DNA of 64,000 bases from Nepenthes gracilis (taxonomy: Eukaryota; Streptophyta; Magnoliopsida; Caryophyllales; Nepenthaceae). The notes below the pieces were generated by a model. It ran no database searches. It was given only the letters and a program-made list of their open reading frames with translations, and was not told the origin of the DNA. Below are positions 34,273 through 47,003 of this stretch, in pieces. Numbering within the stretch: position 1 is the first letter of the stretch; each line of letters begins with the position of its first letter. Where the stretch lies: the NCBI GenBank assembly GCA_033239525.1, contig BSYO01000005.1, forward strand, positions 24,472,519 through 24,536,518, read 5' to 3'. The translations under genes were made by a program, and so were the position numbers.

Positions 34273-34996
34273 TATATCATACCAACATATCTCATACAAT
34301 AAAGTCAAAATACCATTTTAAATTTATTTTCATTGAAATTAGGAGTTTCAATATTTCATTAATATACATGTTAAAAATTATTATTTCTACTGGGAATAAG
34401 AATTTCTTATCAATAAAAATACTTACATCCCATGAGTTTACTTATTTCACTGAAGTATTACCACTGTTGAGTGTTGGTTCTATTGTTGGAATAAAACTCG
34501 TTTGTGGGTTTTAGGCTTCTCACGGATACCCTGAAAACACTTGTTAAAAAAGATATATTATCAATATAATTATAAATTTATTACCCGATATCGAAAAAAC
34601 TTACCCTAGTCTATAAAGATTTATCATAAATCACCTTATCTATGTTTTCATCACATCAAAAGCCAAGCTCAATAATAAAAAATTACCCAAGCAAACGGAC
34701 GAATAGCGCTTGTTTGCATCGTATTAGTACATTAATCTAGCCAATGAAATGATTTAAACTGCAGTAACAAACATCATGTCAAAATTGAAACTCAACAAAA
34801 ACGAAAGGCATCAAAGAATTCATGCCTAACGATTTGATTAATCGCCCTCAGCAGGATTAATTGTTCAAATCCCTCCAATCATTTGGGATTCATACCTCAG
34901 CAACTGTTATATTGTCACCCTCTCGTGGCAATGTATCTCTGATTTGATTTGATTTGTCAATAAGAAATAAACGTGGACGAGAAAGCAAGCAAAGGC
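34273..34996. other. 3' flank of the SKU5-like gene
   Basis: AT-rich sequence without a convincing gene. Part of it is presumably the 3' UTR of the minus-strand gene ending at 34997. Confidence 0.5.
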
Positions 34997-36492
34997 TCAA
35001 AGCGGGCGTGTATGCCAACCCATTGCCCTACCACAAAGGAGAGCATTCTTTGGGATTGGAAGCTCATCTCTAAATGAATTAGCAGAAGTATAAACTCTCA
35101 AATAGAACTGCTGGCCCAAGTATTGCCTTGCCCAATCCTCAGACCTTATGTTCCACATCCCGACATTGTCCAATGCCATGTAAATGGCGGTCCATGACTT
35201 GGGATAAACCTGCAACCCGTCAAATAACAAAATATTAAATTAATACAAAGAGGTATTTCATTATCTTTTTTGCTTAGTTCTTTTTATGTTGTCTTTTAAA
35301 GACTTGACTCGCCCACGGAAGGACCCGAGGGCAACCAGAGCACATTCTGAAACCAAGCATTTCATTTGATGATAGTTCCTTGTACAGAGAATTCATACCC
35401 TATTGGATGATCCCGGATAATTTGTATCGTTGGAAGGTTATTTCCCAGCATACCACTAGTTCGGTGTAAGATTAATAACTAATGATGAGCTCAGTTGGGT
35501 AACTGTTGTTACAGTTTTTTCAGTGGAAAGGCTGTTATATTCACATAATGACTAGAATTATAAGTTTGGATGAATGGATACAGGAGATTGTACCAAGTGA
35601 TTTTAAATGACTATGAACCCAACTTGCATGAAGTGCTCCACCATTCATCAATCCATTATACATAAAGTACACACAAACTCTATCTTTTAGCCTCGATTTC
35701 AAACCAAATCGTTAGAATGAAATCATTACCATTAAAAGTATGAGTAATGATAAAGAAAAAGGAAAAACCCTAATACAACTCTCCAACTAGTTCTACAACT
35801 GCCACCAGAACTATCACTACCACAACCACAAACATCTTATTTCATATTAGACGTTCATGCCATGCTTGTTAAGAGTTTTCATCAACAAATTCTAGTCAAG
35901 GTTTTTTTCAAGTCAATTATTGTCAAGAAACTCACCTGAACTGTGGAACGAGCAACTGCATCTCTCAAATTGTAACTTGATCTACTTGTAGGTGACCATT
36001 GCCCTCCATCCATCCTGCTCAATCACCAACAAAATCATTGATAACTTCAAGATTTCTCGAGAAAGGAGACAAGCATGGTTTCCTATAAACATCACAATAA
36101 TAATTAAGAAGAAAAATTAAGCTTACCCAACAACAAAGAAAGCATAGCCATCAATGTGCCATGACTGAACACTATCTTCCCAATTCTGGAACACAATCTC
36201 AATGAAAGCTCTGTAATCAGCAGCCAAGACTGCCGTCTGGAGATAAGCTGGCTTCCATGTCGGGTAGCTCGGCATGCTCCCTAGGTTGAAAACTCCAGCG
36301 ATGTTGAAGTGATCAGCGAGTTTTAATGGAGTATCTGCCGGAACAAAGGAGACGCTGTTGACGGCATACCTCTGCCTGCCATTAAAGATAGGAGCAGAGT
36401 TTGCTAACACAATAGTGCGGGATAATTTGATCATTCCGTAGTGGTATGAGCCTTGAGGATTTGGCCTTGGGCCGCTGGCTGTCAGATTGTTT
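34997..36492 (-). CDS. SKU5-similar (SKS) multicopper-oxidase-like protein, 3' exons only
   Basis: Three exons on the minus strand, 36492-36127, 36014-35936 and 35209-34997 (stop TGA), splice in frame with GT-AG introns and encode the last roughly 218 residues. This is the third cupredoxin domain of the SKU5/pollen Bp10-like group, normally 540-590 aa. SKS proteins are secreted or GPI-anchored cell-wall glycoproteins linked to directional growth and pollen tubes. Motifs are GPRPNPQGSYHYGMIKLSR, RYAVNSVSFVPADTPLKLAD, VFQNWEDSVQSWHIDGYAFF, DNVGMWNIRSEDWARQYLGQ and PIPKNALLCGR. The usual copper ligands of ascorbate oxidases are replaced (SWHIDGY for the His-rich box, WNIRSEDWARQY for the His-Cys-His box), as known in this group. 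A splice acceptor precedes exon 36492, so upstream exons are expected. None was found up to 38552, where the gypsy nest starts. Confidence 0.88.
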
Positions 36493-38552
36493 CTGTTTCA
36501 GAAAGATGAAATTAGTGGAAATTAAAACTAGCGATCATCTTTCATTTGTGCTATAGTTGAATTTCAGAAATTTGGAGAAAACAGAAATCACAAAGAAGTG
36601 TTTCCTGAAGATGGTTACACTTTGATCCCATCTTTCAAAGGTTTTTTTGCTCTAACGGCCCATTTCCATGGGGTTAGAATTTAAAATTAAAATTCAAATT
36701 CTAAGCCTAATTTTAATTTATTATTTGACGTCATACAGAACCAAAAATCTGAATTCTGAGTTTCAATTCCTGCAAATTGAAAAATTATGAGTTAACTCTT
36801 TGCAATTGTTATGGAGAGAGTAAAGAATTGGAATTTTAAGGTTAAAACTATTTATTAATTAGATATGATAAAATCATACTAAATGAGACCAAATGGATAA
36901 AATATTTTTGATTGTTTCAGTTGGATAAAGTTGGGTCCAGAATTGTTTTGATTTTGTAATTATATTTTTAAAAATTTATATAAACATATCATCTAAAAAC
37001 TTTAAAATCTAATATTCAAATAAAGAGTATTGTCTAAAATTATTTGAAATGATACATATAGAGAAAACTTATTTATAAATTAATATTCTCAAGCCAGGCC
37101 TATTTCTTAGGCCAAAACTCTGATCAATACTCATCTATCACGCAAATAGAATCAAACAGGGCTGGATTGATTGGCCGACATTTATATTTTAAAAATATTT
37201 AAATAATATTTATATAAAAATTTTCCTTAAAATAAAAATAAAATATTTATGCAAATGTATTTCCTAAAACACACAAAAGCATATTATTTGTATAGAAAAT
37301 GTTTCTAAATATTTTATATTTAGACAAAAATTTACTTTAAAAATTATAATTTATGTTTGCCTAAATATTTTCTCTGTCTTTATTTATAAGTCAAAAATTT
37401 AGTCGAGCCTCAAATTTTTTCTCTATTAGAATTACAGTTCCTTAAAAAATCCAAACACTAGAATTTAAATTTCAGCTAATTTCAATTCCAACATAATTGA
37501 AATTAAATTTATAGTTTCAATTTTTAATTTCCATCATCCAAATAGACCCTAAAATTTCTTTTTCTCTTTTGTGCTTTAGCATCTCTTGGCCTGACTCTTC
37601 CCAATGTTTGTGACACTACCAAGAAGATGCAGTTACAGACATCCACACGTCCCTTCAATGTTTGTCTAGAGCTAGTTTCTTTAGGAAATATTTCAATTCC
37701 CAACTAGATCATAAGCCTCTTTTCAAATGAATGGTGATGGCACAGCTTATCCGACCAAATGGTCTATCGTTCAAATCCTATGAAAGCCTCATTTTCTAAT
37801 GTCACTTTTCAGCTTAAGATATCAAATGGCTTGCTTTTTGTTCACACTTCAAACCTAATGGACACTTGCATAGAGGGGCATGTTAGAGCACAGAACTAAT
37901 TTTTCAGCCCACACCTAACAACTCAATGTTTGGCATGAATCATTCCTCCATTGAACCAAAATACTTTATACATAACTTTCAGTTAAAACATCATTTCGAC
38001 AAAGTTCGATGTTTATAAACTATCTAGATAATCTAGAAGCATCCAAAACAACTTGATCATGCCTTTGATGAACAGTTTTGCAATTTATTAAGATCATGTG
38101 TGCCTCAAACCCAACAGTCAGAAAATGCCAACCTAATAAACTTCTCCAAAGGAATGCGCTCAGAAGATGGCAACATTAGCGGACACGGTTTTGAGTCTAC
38201 AATCCCAACGATGCTATGTCCAGCCACAGCAAAAGAAGGCAAAGACCAAGTCAAAGCGTGAAAGACATGTTAGCATTTAACTGCAGGTATAAACCATTAG
38301 ACCCCCTTAAAAACCAATGGGATGATTCTGACTGGTATGCCATCCTAGCATGCCCAAAAAGCTCCTAAGCGTCTAAAAAAAAGATTGACAAAATGGAAGT
38401 TAATTTTATGTTATAGTTGAGCCAAAAAAAATCCCGGAGAAGGCATAGCTGCCTCCTGACTCAGGATACGCAGCTAATCAGTTACCAACTCCCTTTTAAT
38501 GGGTACTTTTGGCCAATAGCCTATAAGTACTTCATTAATCCACATTTATAGG
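36493..38552. other. Upstream intron or truncation zone of the SKU5-like gene
   Basis: Two kilobases without recognisable upstream SKS exons. It includes a possible hAT-type MITE (36657-37549). The stretch next to the gypsy LTR has no coding pattern. Whether this is intron or replaced DNA cannot be told here. Confidence 0.5.
36657..37549. mobile_element. Possible non-autonomous hAT-like MITE
   Basis: The left end GGCCCATTTCCATG and the reverse complement of the right end GGGTCTATTTGGATG are similar. Both are followed inward by AT-rich tracts of the AATTTAAAATT and AAATTAAAAATTG type. No target duplication was confirmed, so this is tentative. Confidence 0.3.
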
Positions 38553-39499
38553 TGATGGGTATGGCCACTCATGGGCCAACCTAGAAACTCAATCCATGAA
38601 AGGAAGAAAGGCCCAAAGACAAAGGCCCAGCAGGATGCCTCCTTAGCCCAAAGATCCAAAAGGCAATGCGGTTAGCCCAAGCGGGTCGACCCAACCGCCC
38701 TAGCCAGAAAATGGGAAATTAGGGATATGTGATCCGATGCCCCAACAGTTATCCCTTCAACTCAGCAACTGATAGCCTTCACAACTCAGCGCATATAAGC
38801 AAGCGTCACTTGCCATAATACAGCCCTATGATTACACCCCCATGATTATATATTACCCCAGAATGACAGTTATGGTTCAACAAATATTCTCAAATGGCAA
38901 CGATTATCATAACCACTCCCAGTGATCGCCGACACAGCTTAGCGAATCCACATAGACAACTGTCACCAACCGTGAGGCTCAATAAAGGCTAAACCGGTAC
39001 TCGCTCTATGAATAACCCATCTCCACCACAAGGGGATCCCCGATCGAGCAATCAAACAATAAGTTCTCGAATACAGAGCATATTCTTAACTCTCAGGCGT
39101 TCGTACATACTGAAAGCCTACAAAGCGACTCTCCCTACGAGTACACCCATCCTAAATCCACCCTTCCTAAAAAGTGCACCCTTCTTAAAGCCACCCCCAA
39201 CCGAGCGCACCTCTCGAAGCCCAAACCTCTCGTAACACACCCAATCCCCTCTCACGCTTGCATCCACGTATTTTCACATTCCTTCATCGTTCTCTTCGTC
39301 GAAGAAGGATTTCTGAATTAAGATTCGGAGGACATATCGAGGAATAAATCCTGCCATCCTTTGACGTCTCGTTTGTTCATTATGGTATGTAAGATCTAAG
39401 TTTTCAGGGACAAAGATCGGACCCACTTTAGTTCAACTTACCAAGTGAGATCAAGCGGCATCCTAATTTGTATAACAATTTGGATCCGAAAATGTATCA
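38553..39499 (+). repeat. 5' LTR of gypsy element C
   Basis: A 947-bp LTR from TGATGGGTATGGCC to AAATGTATCA, collinear with LTR A. It has the same TGAT...ATCA inverted termini, a TATA-like CTATGAATAACCC near 39005, and the GCGCACC and CTCTCAC blocks shared with 11700-11870. Confidence 0.88.
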
Positions 39500-39945
39500 T
39501 TAGCGTTGTCTGTGGAAAGCTACTAAAAAGTCTAACCACAACATTTACAAAAGCAAGCATGGTGAACATTAGGGCACAAGCCAGCGCACTGGCCAGAGAT
39601 ATCGTCTCCCATGGCAACGACCCCTCCGTAGAAAGCCACGGAGACGTGCAGCCTACCCCACATGTGCAAACGCTCGCTGTCCGGATGGACACCATGTCCA
39701 AACTGCTCCAGACCATTTGCATTTGTCTGGACGGTCAATAACTAGGAGCTCCTTCTTCCATTTCCCAGACTTTGACTTTCAAGAGAAGAAACCAGAGGAA
39801 GAGACATCCCACCAAGAAGACCTAACGGCCTGATGACCTTAAGGCTTGAGTGACCACAAGCAACGGGCCCAGACGCGGTTGGAGGGTCGACTGAGCCACA
39901 GAGCGTGGGATGAAAGCTAAGAGTAACAAAATCCAAGCTATTCAA
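39500..39945 (+). pseudogene. Primer-binding site and gag N-terminus of gypsy C
   Basis: TTAGCGTTGTCTGTGG follows the LTR and serves as the primer-binding site of this family. Gag begins with MVNIRAQASALARDIVSHGN at 39559 and shows VRMDTMSKLLQTICICLDGQ before a stop at 39739. Codons continue in the next part as a degraded linker. Sequence similarity to element A continues until about 39930, then the chromovirus insert starts. Confidence 0.8.
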
Positions 39946-41218
39946 GACCCATGTTTTCTTTGGTTTTGTTTTCCCCACACTTTGCATTCTAAGGAATTAG
40001 AAAAAGAGAATAATCAGAATAGCACAGTGGGACTATATGGGTCCATAAGACCTTAGAATCTGATTTGAAGACCTGGATAAATGACCATTGAGACTTAAGA
40101 ACCTAGCCTTTGATAAAACCTTAGTCTAAAATTTTAGAGAAATGAATCAAGTATTAAGGATTGGAATAATTTTCGGAAATGATCTCAGGATACAAAAAAA
40201 AAAAATATCCTTAATTGTTGGATTTCGAAGATGGGTCAAATTTCGAGGACGAAATTTCTATAAGTGGAGGAAAATTGTAATGTCCCAATTTTCCAACATA
40301 GTAATTAAGGTTGTATAATCGGGTTTTAGCTTAATTAATTTATGAGTAGTTAACTTAATGGCAAATAAATTTTCTAAGGACAAGAATAATTGACCGGCAG
40401 AAAATGTTGACCAAAAATATTGAGATGTTGACCGAAATTGGCTTCGTTGACCGGCTGGTTGGATTTTGCCTGATTTACAAAATTTGCCTTGAATGGCAAA
40501 ATGACCAGTATGCTACTTTTGTCAAAATACCCGGTCAATGCGTTGACAGGATAAGATGGCCAAAATGCCGGTTTGCACTAATGGCCGGAATGGATGAAAA
40601 TAACTGGTATGCTTGTGAGAGGAATGACCGGTATACTTGTAAGGAAAAGCGAGCGATATGCTTGTGAGAGGAATCACCGGTATGCACAATTATATCGGAA
40701 TAGTGCAAAATTGCCGGTATGGAGCAAAATACCGATATGCAAATGACCTGTATGATTTTGCCGGTTTGAATTGGCAAATTGGCAAGGATGCAATTTTACT
40801 GGTTTGAAATGATGAATTTTGCAAGAATAATACAAAATGACGGAATGTATATTATAGATGGAATGGTCAAAATAACCAGTATGCGCTTTTAAGAAAAAGT
40901 CTAGTTACCAAAATATCCGGTTAATGTGAAAAGAAGGTTGGTTTGCATAAAATGACCGTCATGGGTGTATATGCTAAGTGACTAGAATGAATGTGAGGAA
41001 AATTGCCACTATGTATTTGGGTAAAATGGCCAGTTAGCCAAAATGTCCAATCAACACCCTCTTGACCGGCAGACCGTGAGGAAGAAATCTGGCCGGCGCT
41101 TTCTTGATCGGATAGGCTGGGGAATGGGGGAAATGATCCGGTCAATGGAGGGTTGACCGGCTAAGCAAAACTAAGTGATAATAGGAAAGAAGACGGGATT
41201 TCTGCCGAAAATGATTAA

Positions 41219-41512
41219 GTGAAATCCGGAGACGTTTTCTAGAGTGGATTGAGGCGTTTTTCGGAGACGTTTTCCGGAGTGGATTGAGATGATTTCCGGA
41301 GACGATAATCTAGAGACGATTTTCGGAGAGCAATTTAGAGAGGATTCCCGGAGAGGAATTCAGAGAGAATTTTCGGAGAGGAATTCAAAGAGGATTTCCG
41401 TAGATGAATTCAGAGAGAACTTTCGAAGAGGATTTCCGGAGATGAATTCAGAGAGAATTTCCGGAGAGGATTTCTGGAGAGGAATTAAGAAGGGATTTCC
41501 GAAGAGGAAGTT
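41219..41512. repeat. Minisatellite of GAGAGGAATTCAGAGAG/GATTTCCGG units (LTR a)
   Basis: Degenerate units alternate between TTTCCGGAGAGGA and ATTCAGAGAG motifs with a spacing of about 18-40 bp. Equivalent arrays lie at 45826-46085 (inverted, LTR b) and 48434-48745 (LTR c). Open frames across the array (repeated Ser-Glu-Arg-Ile-Ser-Gly-Glu) are artefacts of the repeat. Confidence 0.85.
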
Positions 41513-42264
41513 GGAATAAACGTTGTCCAGAATAAAAGAATTTACTGTACCAAGATAATTAACCGGATTGACTTGTTGGTCGGTTTGAGTCTGACTGGCC
41601 AAATCAGAGTAGATGATCTGCTCCCACTTACTTCGCTGACCTTCTAGAAAGGAAAATAGAGTAAGAAAAGAAGTACGACATAGCTAATTTGCCCCGACCT
41701 ACTACCAACAATTTTAACGTCTATAAATACTGAACTTAAAGATTAGGATTGGAGTTGGGCAATTTGTAAATAAAGCACGGAGAAGAGAAGAACTTCAGGC
41801 CAGATCTAGATCTAAGTAAGAGAGTTTGTAGATCAGGATTTTAGGCAAGTGTACCCGACATTTTATTAAAATTCATGTTTTGAATCTGATAAGTATTATT
41901 GTTCTAATACTCTTCATCCAGCATGACATAATGATTGATTTCCTATGATTAGAATATGCATTACATTTTGCATATGAGATTTTGTTCCATGATTCCTACT
42001 CAAATAATATTAGAATTCTTTTTGTTATTATGACCGATTTGAAATAGAATTATGTGCATTTGTATATTGATACTGTTTATGAACAAAAACATGTTTAAGG
42101 AAGTCTAGTTAATTGCATGAAAAGGAAGTCCGATTATTTGCATGTAAAAGAAGTCCGATTATTTGCTGATTTGCAGGAGTCCAGTTAATTGTATATTTAA
42201 AGAAGCTCGGTGGTTGCATATGTAAAGAACTTCGGATTTTTTTTGGACGATCATGATTTATGGA

Positions 42265-42560
42265 AATATGGATTATAACGGCCGAGAGCTGCAGGCCTTA
42301 AATGTAGCGGTTTTGTTGGTCAAGACTATGGACCTTAAATGTAGCGTCGTGTTGGTCAAGACTATGGACCTTAAATGTAGCGTTTGATGAGATATGATAT
42401 GGGATATGACGGCCGAGAGCTGCAAGCCTTAAATGTAGTGGTTTTATTCGTCAAGAGTTATGGATCTTAAATGTAGCGGTTTTGTTGGTTAATAGCTACG
42501 GACCTTAAATGTAAGGGTTTTCAAGACTACATGCAAAACGACTTGACCTTAAATGTAGTA
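42265..42560. repeat. Minisatellite of GACCTTAAATGTAGCGG units (LTR a)
   Basis: At least six copies of a TTAAATGTAGYG core at 35-50-bp spacing with GGTCAAGACTATGGACC between cores. The same array is inverted at about 44890-45130 and direct at about 49480-49720. Confidence 0.88.
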
Positions 42561-43042
42561 TTTGATGAGATATGATATGAGATATGACGAATATTTTCAT
42601 TTATAGGAGCTGCCTCTTGTTTTCTAAATTCGTAGGATGGTTTTATACGGGATAAGAAAGAATAGGATTGGATGGACTAGGTAGGAAAGGTTATGGATCT
42701 TAAATGTATGTATCTTGGTCAATCTCTCTCTTTTGTAAAATAATCCTGTTATGAAAATATAAAGGATATTTAGATACTTTCGTTAACGTTTTATGGTTTG
42801 AGAAATTTTGATTCGATGACATCTCGGTTTTTTTTTGGTTTCATTAAAAAATCCTCGAGCTCAAGAGGATAGCAGGCCTAGTTCAACCGACCTTTATAAA
42901 GGTCTTACGACCTTTCCTAACATGCGATGTAAAATAAATTTAAGTCCACCACATGATCTATAAGTTATACCTTTTTACTAAGAATTTTAATACGATTGAT
43001 AATTTGACTAGCATAAATGGGGAATATGGGTTAATCCAAATA

Positions 43043-43921
43043 CTTTAGTCTATTCTTCTCCTCCGACTAAACATCGATCCTTCATGATGACCTGTGTGAC
43101 CACGATTAAAATAACCTCCATTAGTTTAAAACAATCTTGAATGCCTTCCCTCTGATGGATAATCCGCTTGAGAACTTCGACAGCTGAAATTTTAGTGCTA
43201 CTTTCCCCATTATCCGACACTTTTCCATTTTTAGATGGTCCTGGGGTCTTGAATCGGCTCCTTCACTAAAACTCCTCCGACTAGTTGCCCTTTTCTTGAA
43301 AATTTCTCATTCTCAATTTCCTTCTTATAAATGATGGCCCTATCTTACACTTCCCCATAGGTCAGAAACTTTAATGTTGATAGGTGTTTCATAATATCGT
43401 CTCTTAATCCCTGAGAAAATCTTCTCACCTTTCTTTCCTCATCTTCCACCATATATGGAGCATACCGACATAGCTCCATAAATTTAGCATCATTCCAACT
43501 TATTGAGTGGCAAAGAGAACTCATCTTCTTTTTGCCCACGAAGGCTACCAGGAAAAAATTTTTCATTTAAAACACCGTAATTTCAACCCCACACTCTTTT
43601 CTTTTCCCAGCCATTGGTGGCAAAGAGAACTCTGTCATTGGCAAAACATTTAATCACCACAAATACCTTCTTTAGCCGTTGGATCCACGTATCTGCTTTA
43701 ATTGGATCTGATTCTCCTAAGAATTCTGGAACTCGCTCATTAGCGAAGCAATCATACACTAATGTTCCCTAATCGACGGGAGCTGGGACCGGAATAGGAG
43801 CCAAATTTTGTGGTCCCATGGCTTCTATTACGTTGGTCAACCTTTCTAATAGGTTTAAGTATTTTTCCTCTTGGTCTTGAGAATCACTAGTACTAGCAGT
43901 CCGTTTTCCTCTACTTACCAT
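43043..43921 (-). pseudogene. Chromovirus gag fragment
   Basis: Read on the minus strand from ATG 43921, the frame shows LLERLTNVIEAMGPQNLAP and then FLGESDPIKADTWIQRLKKV. The later segment 43566-43345 has LCRYAPYMVEDEERKVRRFS and LRDDIMKHLSTLKF. This is the retrotransposon gag domain of chromovirus-type gypsy. Stops, including one near 43770, break it. The fragment is cut at about 43043 where LTR a begins in the opposite orientation. Confidence 0.85.
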
Positions 43922-44162
43922 TATTCAACTAATGCTTCAACTTCTGAAATAAAAGCAACTTGATTAGATTATAATTTGGCCTTACTAGAAACTAGGACTC
44001 GATGCTTTCTAAACGTAATGCCCTGGTCCTACTTAATGCTAGCCTACTTTGCCGAACTAGAATGGTTTAATCTAACTCGTGCCTTCACTTGCCCACTTGA
44101 GCAAGCTTAACACATCCTAAGCTTCCGCATGGATTCAGATCAAAGCCTAAGGCATCTTTTTT

Positions 44163-44173
44163 CTCTGATACCA
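44163..44173 (-). other. Primer-binding site of the chromovirus fragment
   Basis: The minus strand reads TGGTATCAGAG two bases inside LTR b, complementary to initiator tRNA-Met. This shows LTR b serves as 5' LTR for the gag fragment. Confidence 0.85.
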
Positions 44174-44175
44174 TT

Positions 44176-47003
44176 TGTGACAGAATGGCCATATTCCACC
44201 ATTTATGACCTCCGTCAAATTATCGTACTTATACCATATTAAAATATACTCTAGTAAAAAGGTATACATATATATATACTTATGCGGGTGGACTTAAATT
44301 TTTTCTTTTATTTTACATCGCGTGTACAAGATTGCATAAAGCCGAGAACTCCTGAGTTGACCTGATAAGTAGGTCGGTTGAACTAGGTCGGTTATCCTCT
44401 TAACCATCCGAGGATTTTAGGTCAATCGCATGGAAACAAAGAAAACAAACAGCTGAGATGCCATTAGGAACCAAAATTTCTCAAACCATAAAACTTTAGC
44501 GGAAGCATCTAAATATCATTTATATTTTCATAATAGGATCATTTTACAAAAGATTCCAAATTGTCCCAAAATACATCAAGGTCAATGTTTAACTGCTATA
44601 GGCGTCTGGATCAACCTTTCTTTCCTAGCTAGTCCATCCAATCCTATTTTTCTTATCCGGCATAAACATCATCATCGTCTGAAAGTTAGAAAACAAACGA
44701 GGAATGAGTAGAAGCCCAGCAATGTACCCATAAACGAAAATATGCATATATATATATATATTTATTGAACTCAAAAACTGAATAATACTCTTATGCATGC
44801 AGAGCATGATCATGGGCTGAAGTCCTTTTTGCATGAAAAACCGATTTCCAATCAAATGCAGATTCAAAACAAAATGTTGAAACCCGTTACATTTAAAGTC
44901 CGTAGATCTTGATCAACAAAACCGCTACATTTAAGGTTTATATCTCTTGACCAATAAAACCATTACATTTAAGGCCTGCAACTCTCGACCGTCAAATCCC
45001 ATGTCATATCTCATCAAACGTTACATTTAAGGCCAATAGTCTTCACTAACACAACGCTACATTTAAGGTCCATAGTCTTGACCAACAAAACCGCTACATT
45101 TAAGGCCTGCAACTCTCAGCCGTCATAATCCATTTCCATAAATCATGATCTTCCAAAAAAATCCAAAGTTCTTTACAGATGCAATTACCGGGCTTCTTCA
45201 AAGATGTAATTAACCGGACTCATGCAAATCAACAAATAACCAGACTTCTTTTACATGCAAATAACCAAACTTTCTTTTCATACAATTAACCGGACTTCTT
45301 TAAACATGCTTTCGTTCATAAACAACGCATCAATATACGAATGTACATAATTCTATTTCAAACCAGTCATAACAACAAAAGAATTCTAATATTATTCGAG
45401 CAGGAATCATGGAACAAAATCTCATATACAAAATGTAACGCATATTCTGATCATATGAAGGCAATCATTACGTCATGCTGGATGAAGAGCATTAGAACAA
45501 TAATACTTATCAGATTCAAAATATGAAATTTAATAAAATGTCGGGTACACTTGCCTGAAATCCTAATCTACGAACTCCCTTACTTAGATCTAGATCTGGC
45601 CTGAAGTTCTTCTCTTCTCCGTGCTTTACTCACAAATTGCACAACTCCAACCTAATCTTTAAGTTCAGTATTTATAGACGTTAAAGTTATTGGTAGTAGG
45701 TGGGGGTAAGTTAACTACTTCGTACTCCTTTTTTTACTCCATTTTCCTTTCTAGAAGGTCAGCGGAGCAAATGGGAGCAAGTCACCTACTCTGATTTGGC
45801 CAATCAGCTTCCTCTTCAGAAATCCCTTCTTAATTCATTTCCGGAAATCATCTTCGAAAATTCTCTCCAGAAATCCTCTTCGAATTCCTATCCGGAAATT
45901 CTCTCTGAATTCCTCTCCGAAAATCCCCTCTGGAAGTTCTCTCTGAATTCCTCTCCGGAAATCCTCTCTGAATTCCTCTCCGGAAATCGTCTCCGGATTA
46001 TCATCTCAATCCACTCCAGAAAACATTTCCGGAAAACGCCTCAATCCACTCCGAAAAACGTCTCCGGATTTCACTTAATCATCTTCGGCAGAAATCCCTT
46101 CTTTCCTATAATCACCTAGCTTTGCTTAGCTAGTCAACCTTCCATTGACTGAATCATTTCCCCCATTCCCATCCTATCCAATTAAGAAGGCACTGGCCAG
46201 ATTTCTTCCTCACGGTTTGCCAGTCAAGAGGGCGTTGACTGGATATTTTGGCTAACCGGCTATTTTGCCCAAATACATACCGGCAATTTCTCACATTCAT
46301 TCCGGTCACTTAGCATATACACCCATGCCGGTCATTTTATGCAAACCAACCTTCTTGTCATATTGACCAGGTATTTTGGTAACCGGACTTTTTTTTAAAA
46401 ACGTATTCCGGTTATTTTGACAAATCCATCTATAATACACATTCCATCATTTTGTACTATTCTAGCAAAATTCATCATTTCAAACCAATAAAATCGCATC
46501 CTTGCCAATTCAAACCGGCAAAATCATACCTGTCATTTGCATACCGGTATTTTGCTCCATACCGACAATTTTGCACTATTTCGGTATAATTGTGCATACC
46601 GGTCATTCCTCTCACAAGCATACCGGTCGCTTCTCCTTACAAGCATATCGGTCATTCCTCTCACAAGCATACTGATTTTTTTCATCCATTCCGGCCATTA
46701 GTCTAAACCGGCCTTTTGGCCATCTTATCCGGTTAACGCATTAACCGGGTATTTTCACAAAAGAAGCACACCGGTTATTTTGTCATTCAAATCAAATTCT
46801 ACAAACCAGGCAAAATCCAATCAGCCGATCAACGAAGCCAATTCCGGTCAACATCTCAATATTTCTGGTCAACATTTTCTGCCGGTCAACTATTTTTGTC
46901 CTTAGAAAATTTCTTGGCCATTAAGATAGCTCCTCATAAATTAATTAAGCCAAAATCTGATTATACAACCTTAATTACTATGTTTGAAAATTGAGACATT
47001 ATA
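44176..47003 (-). repeat. Chromovirus LTR copy b (inverted)
   Basis: Minus-strand copy, 2.83 kb, starting TATAATGTCTC (TG changed to TA) at 47003 and ending GTCACA at 44176. It is flanked on both sides by element-internal sequence: a 3' coding end and purine tract at its start and a primer-binding site and gag at its end. That is the arrangement left by tandem elements sharing an LTR. Confidence 0.85.
45826..46085. repeat. Minisatellite in LTR b (inverted copy)
   Basis: Reverse complement of the array at 41219-41512, with repeated CTCTCTGAATTCC and CCGGAAATC cores. Confidence 0.85.

Larger units (their letters stand above)
40276..43042 (+). repeat. Chromovirus LTR copy a
   Basis: Starts TGTAATGTCCCAATTTTCC directly after a purine tract (AAGTGGAGGAAAAT). 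The end is placed near 43042 by alignment with the end of copy c. It contains ACCGG-rich, GAGAGGATTTCCGG-type and TTAAATGTAGCGG-type tandem repeats, in that order. Length is about 2.77 kb. Confidence 0.82.

Noticed and set aside
41289..41519. Plus-strand frame with repeated Arg-Ile-Ser-Gly-Glu-like peptide
   Set aside because: It is a translation of the LTR minisatellite; matching frames in LTRs b and c arise from the same array.
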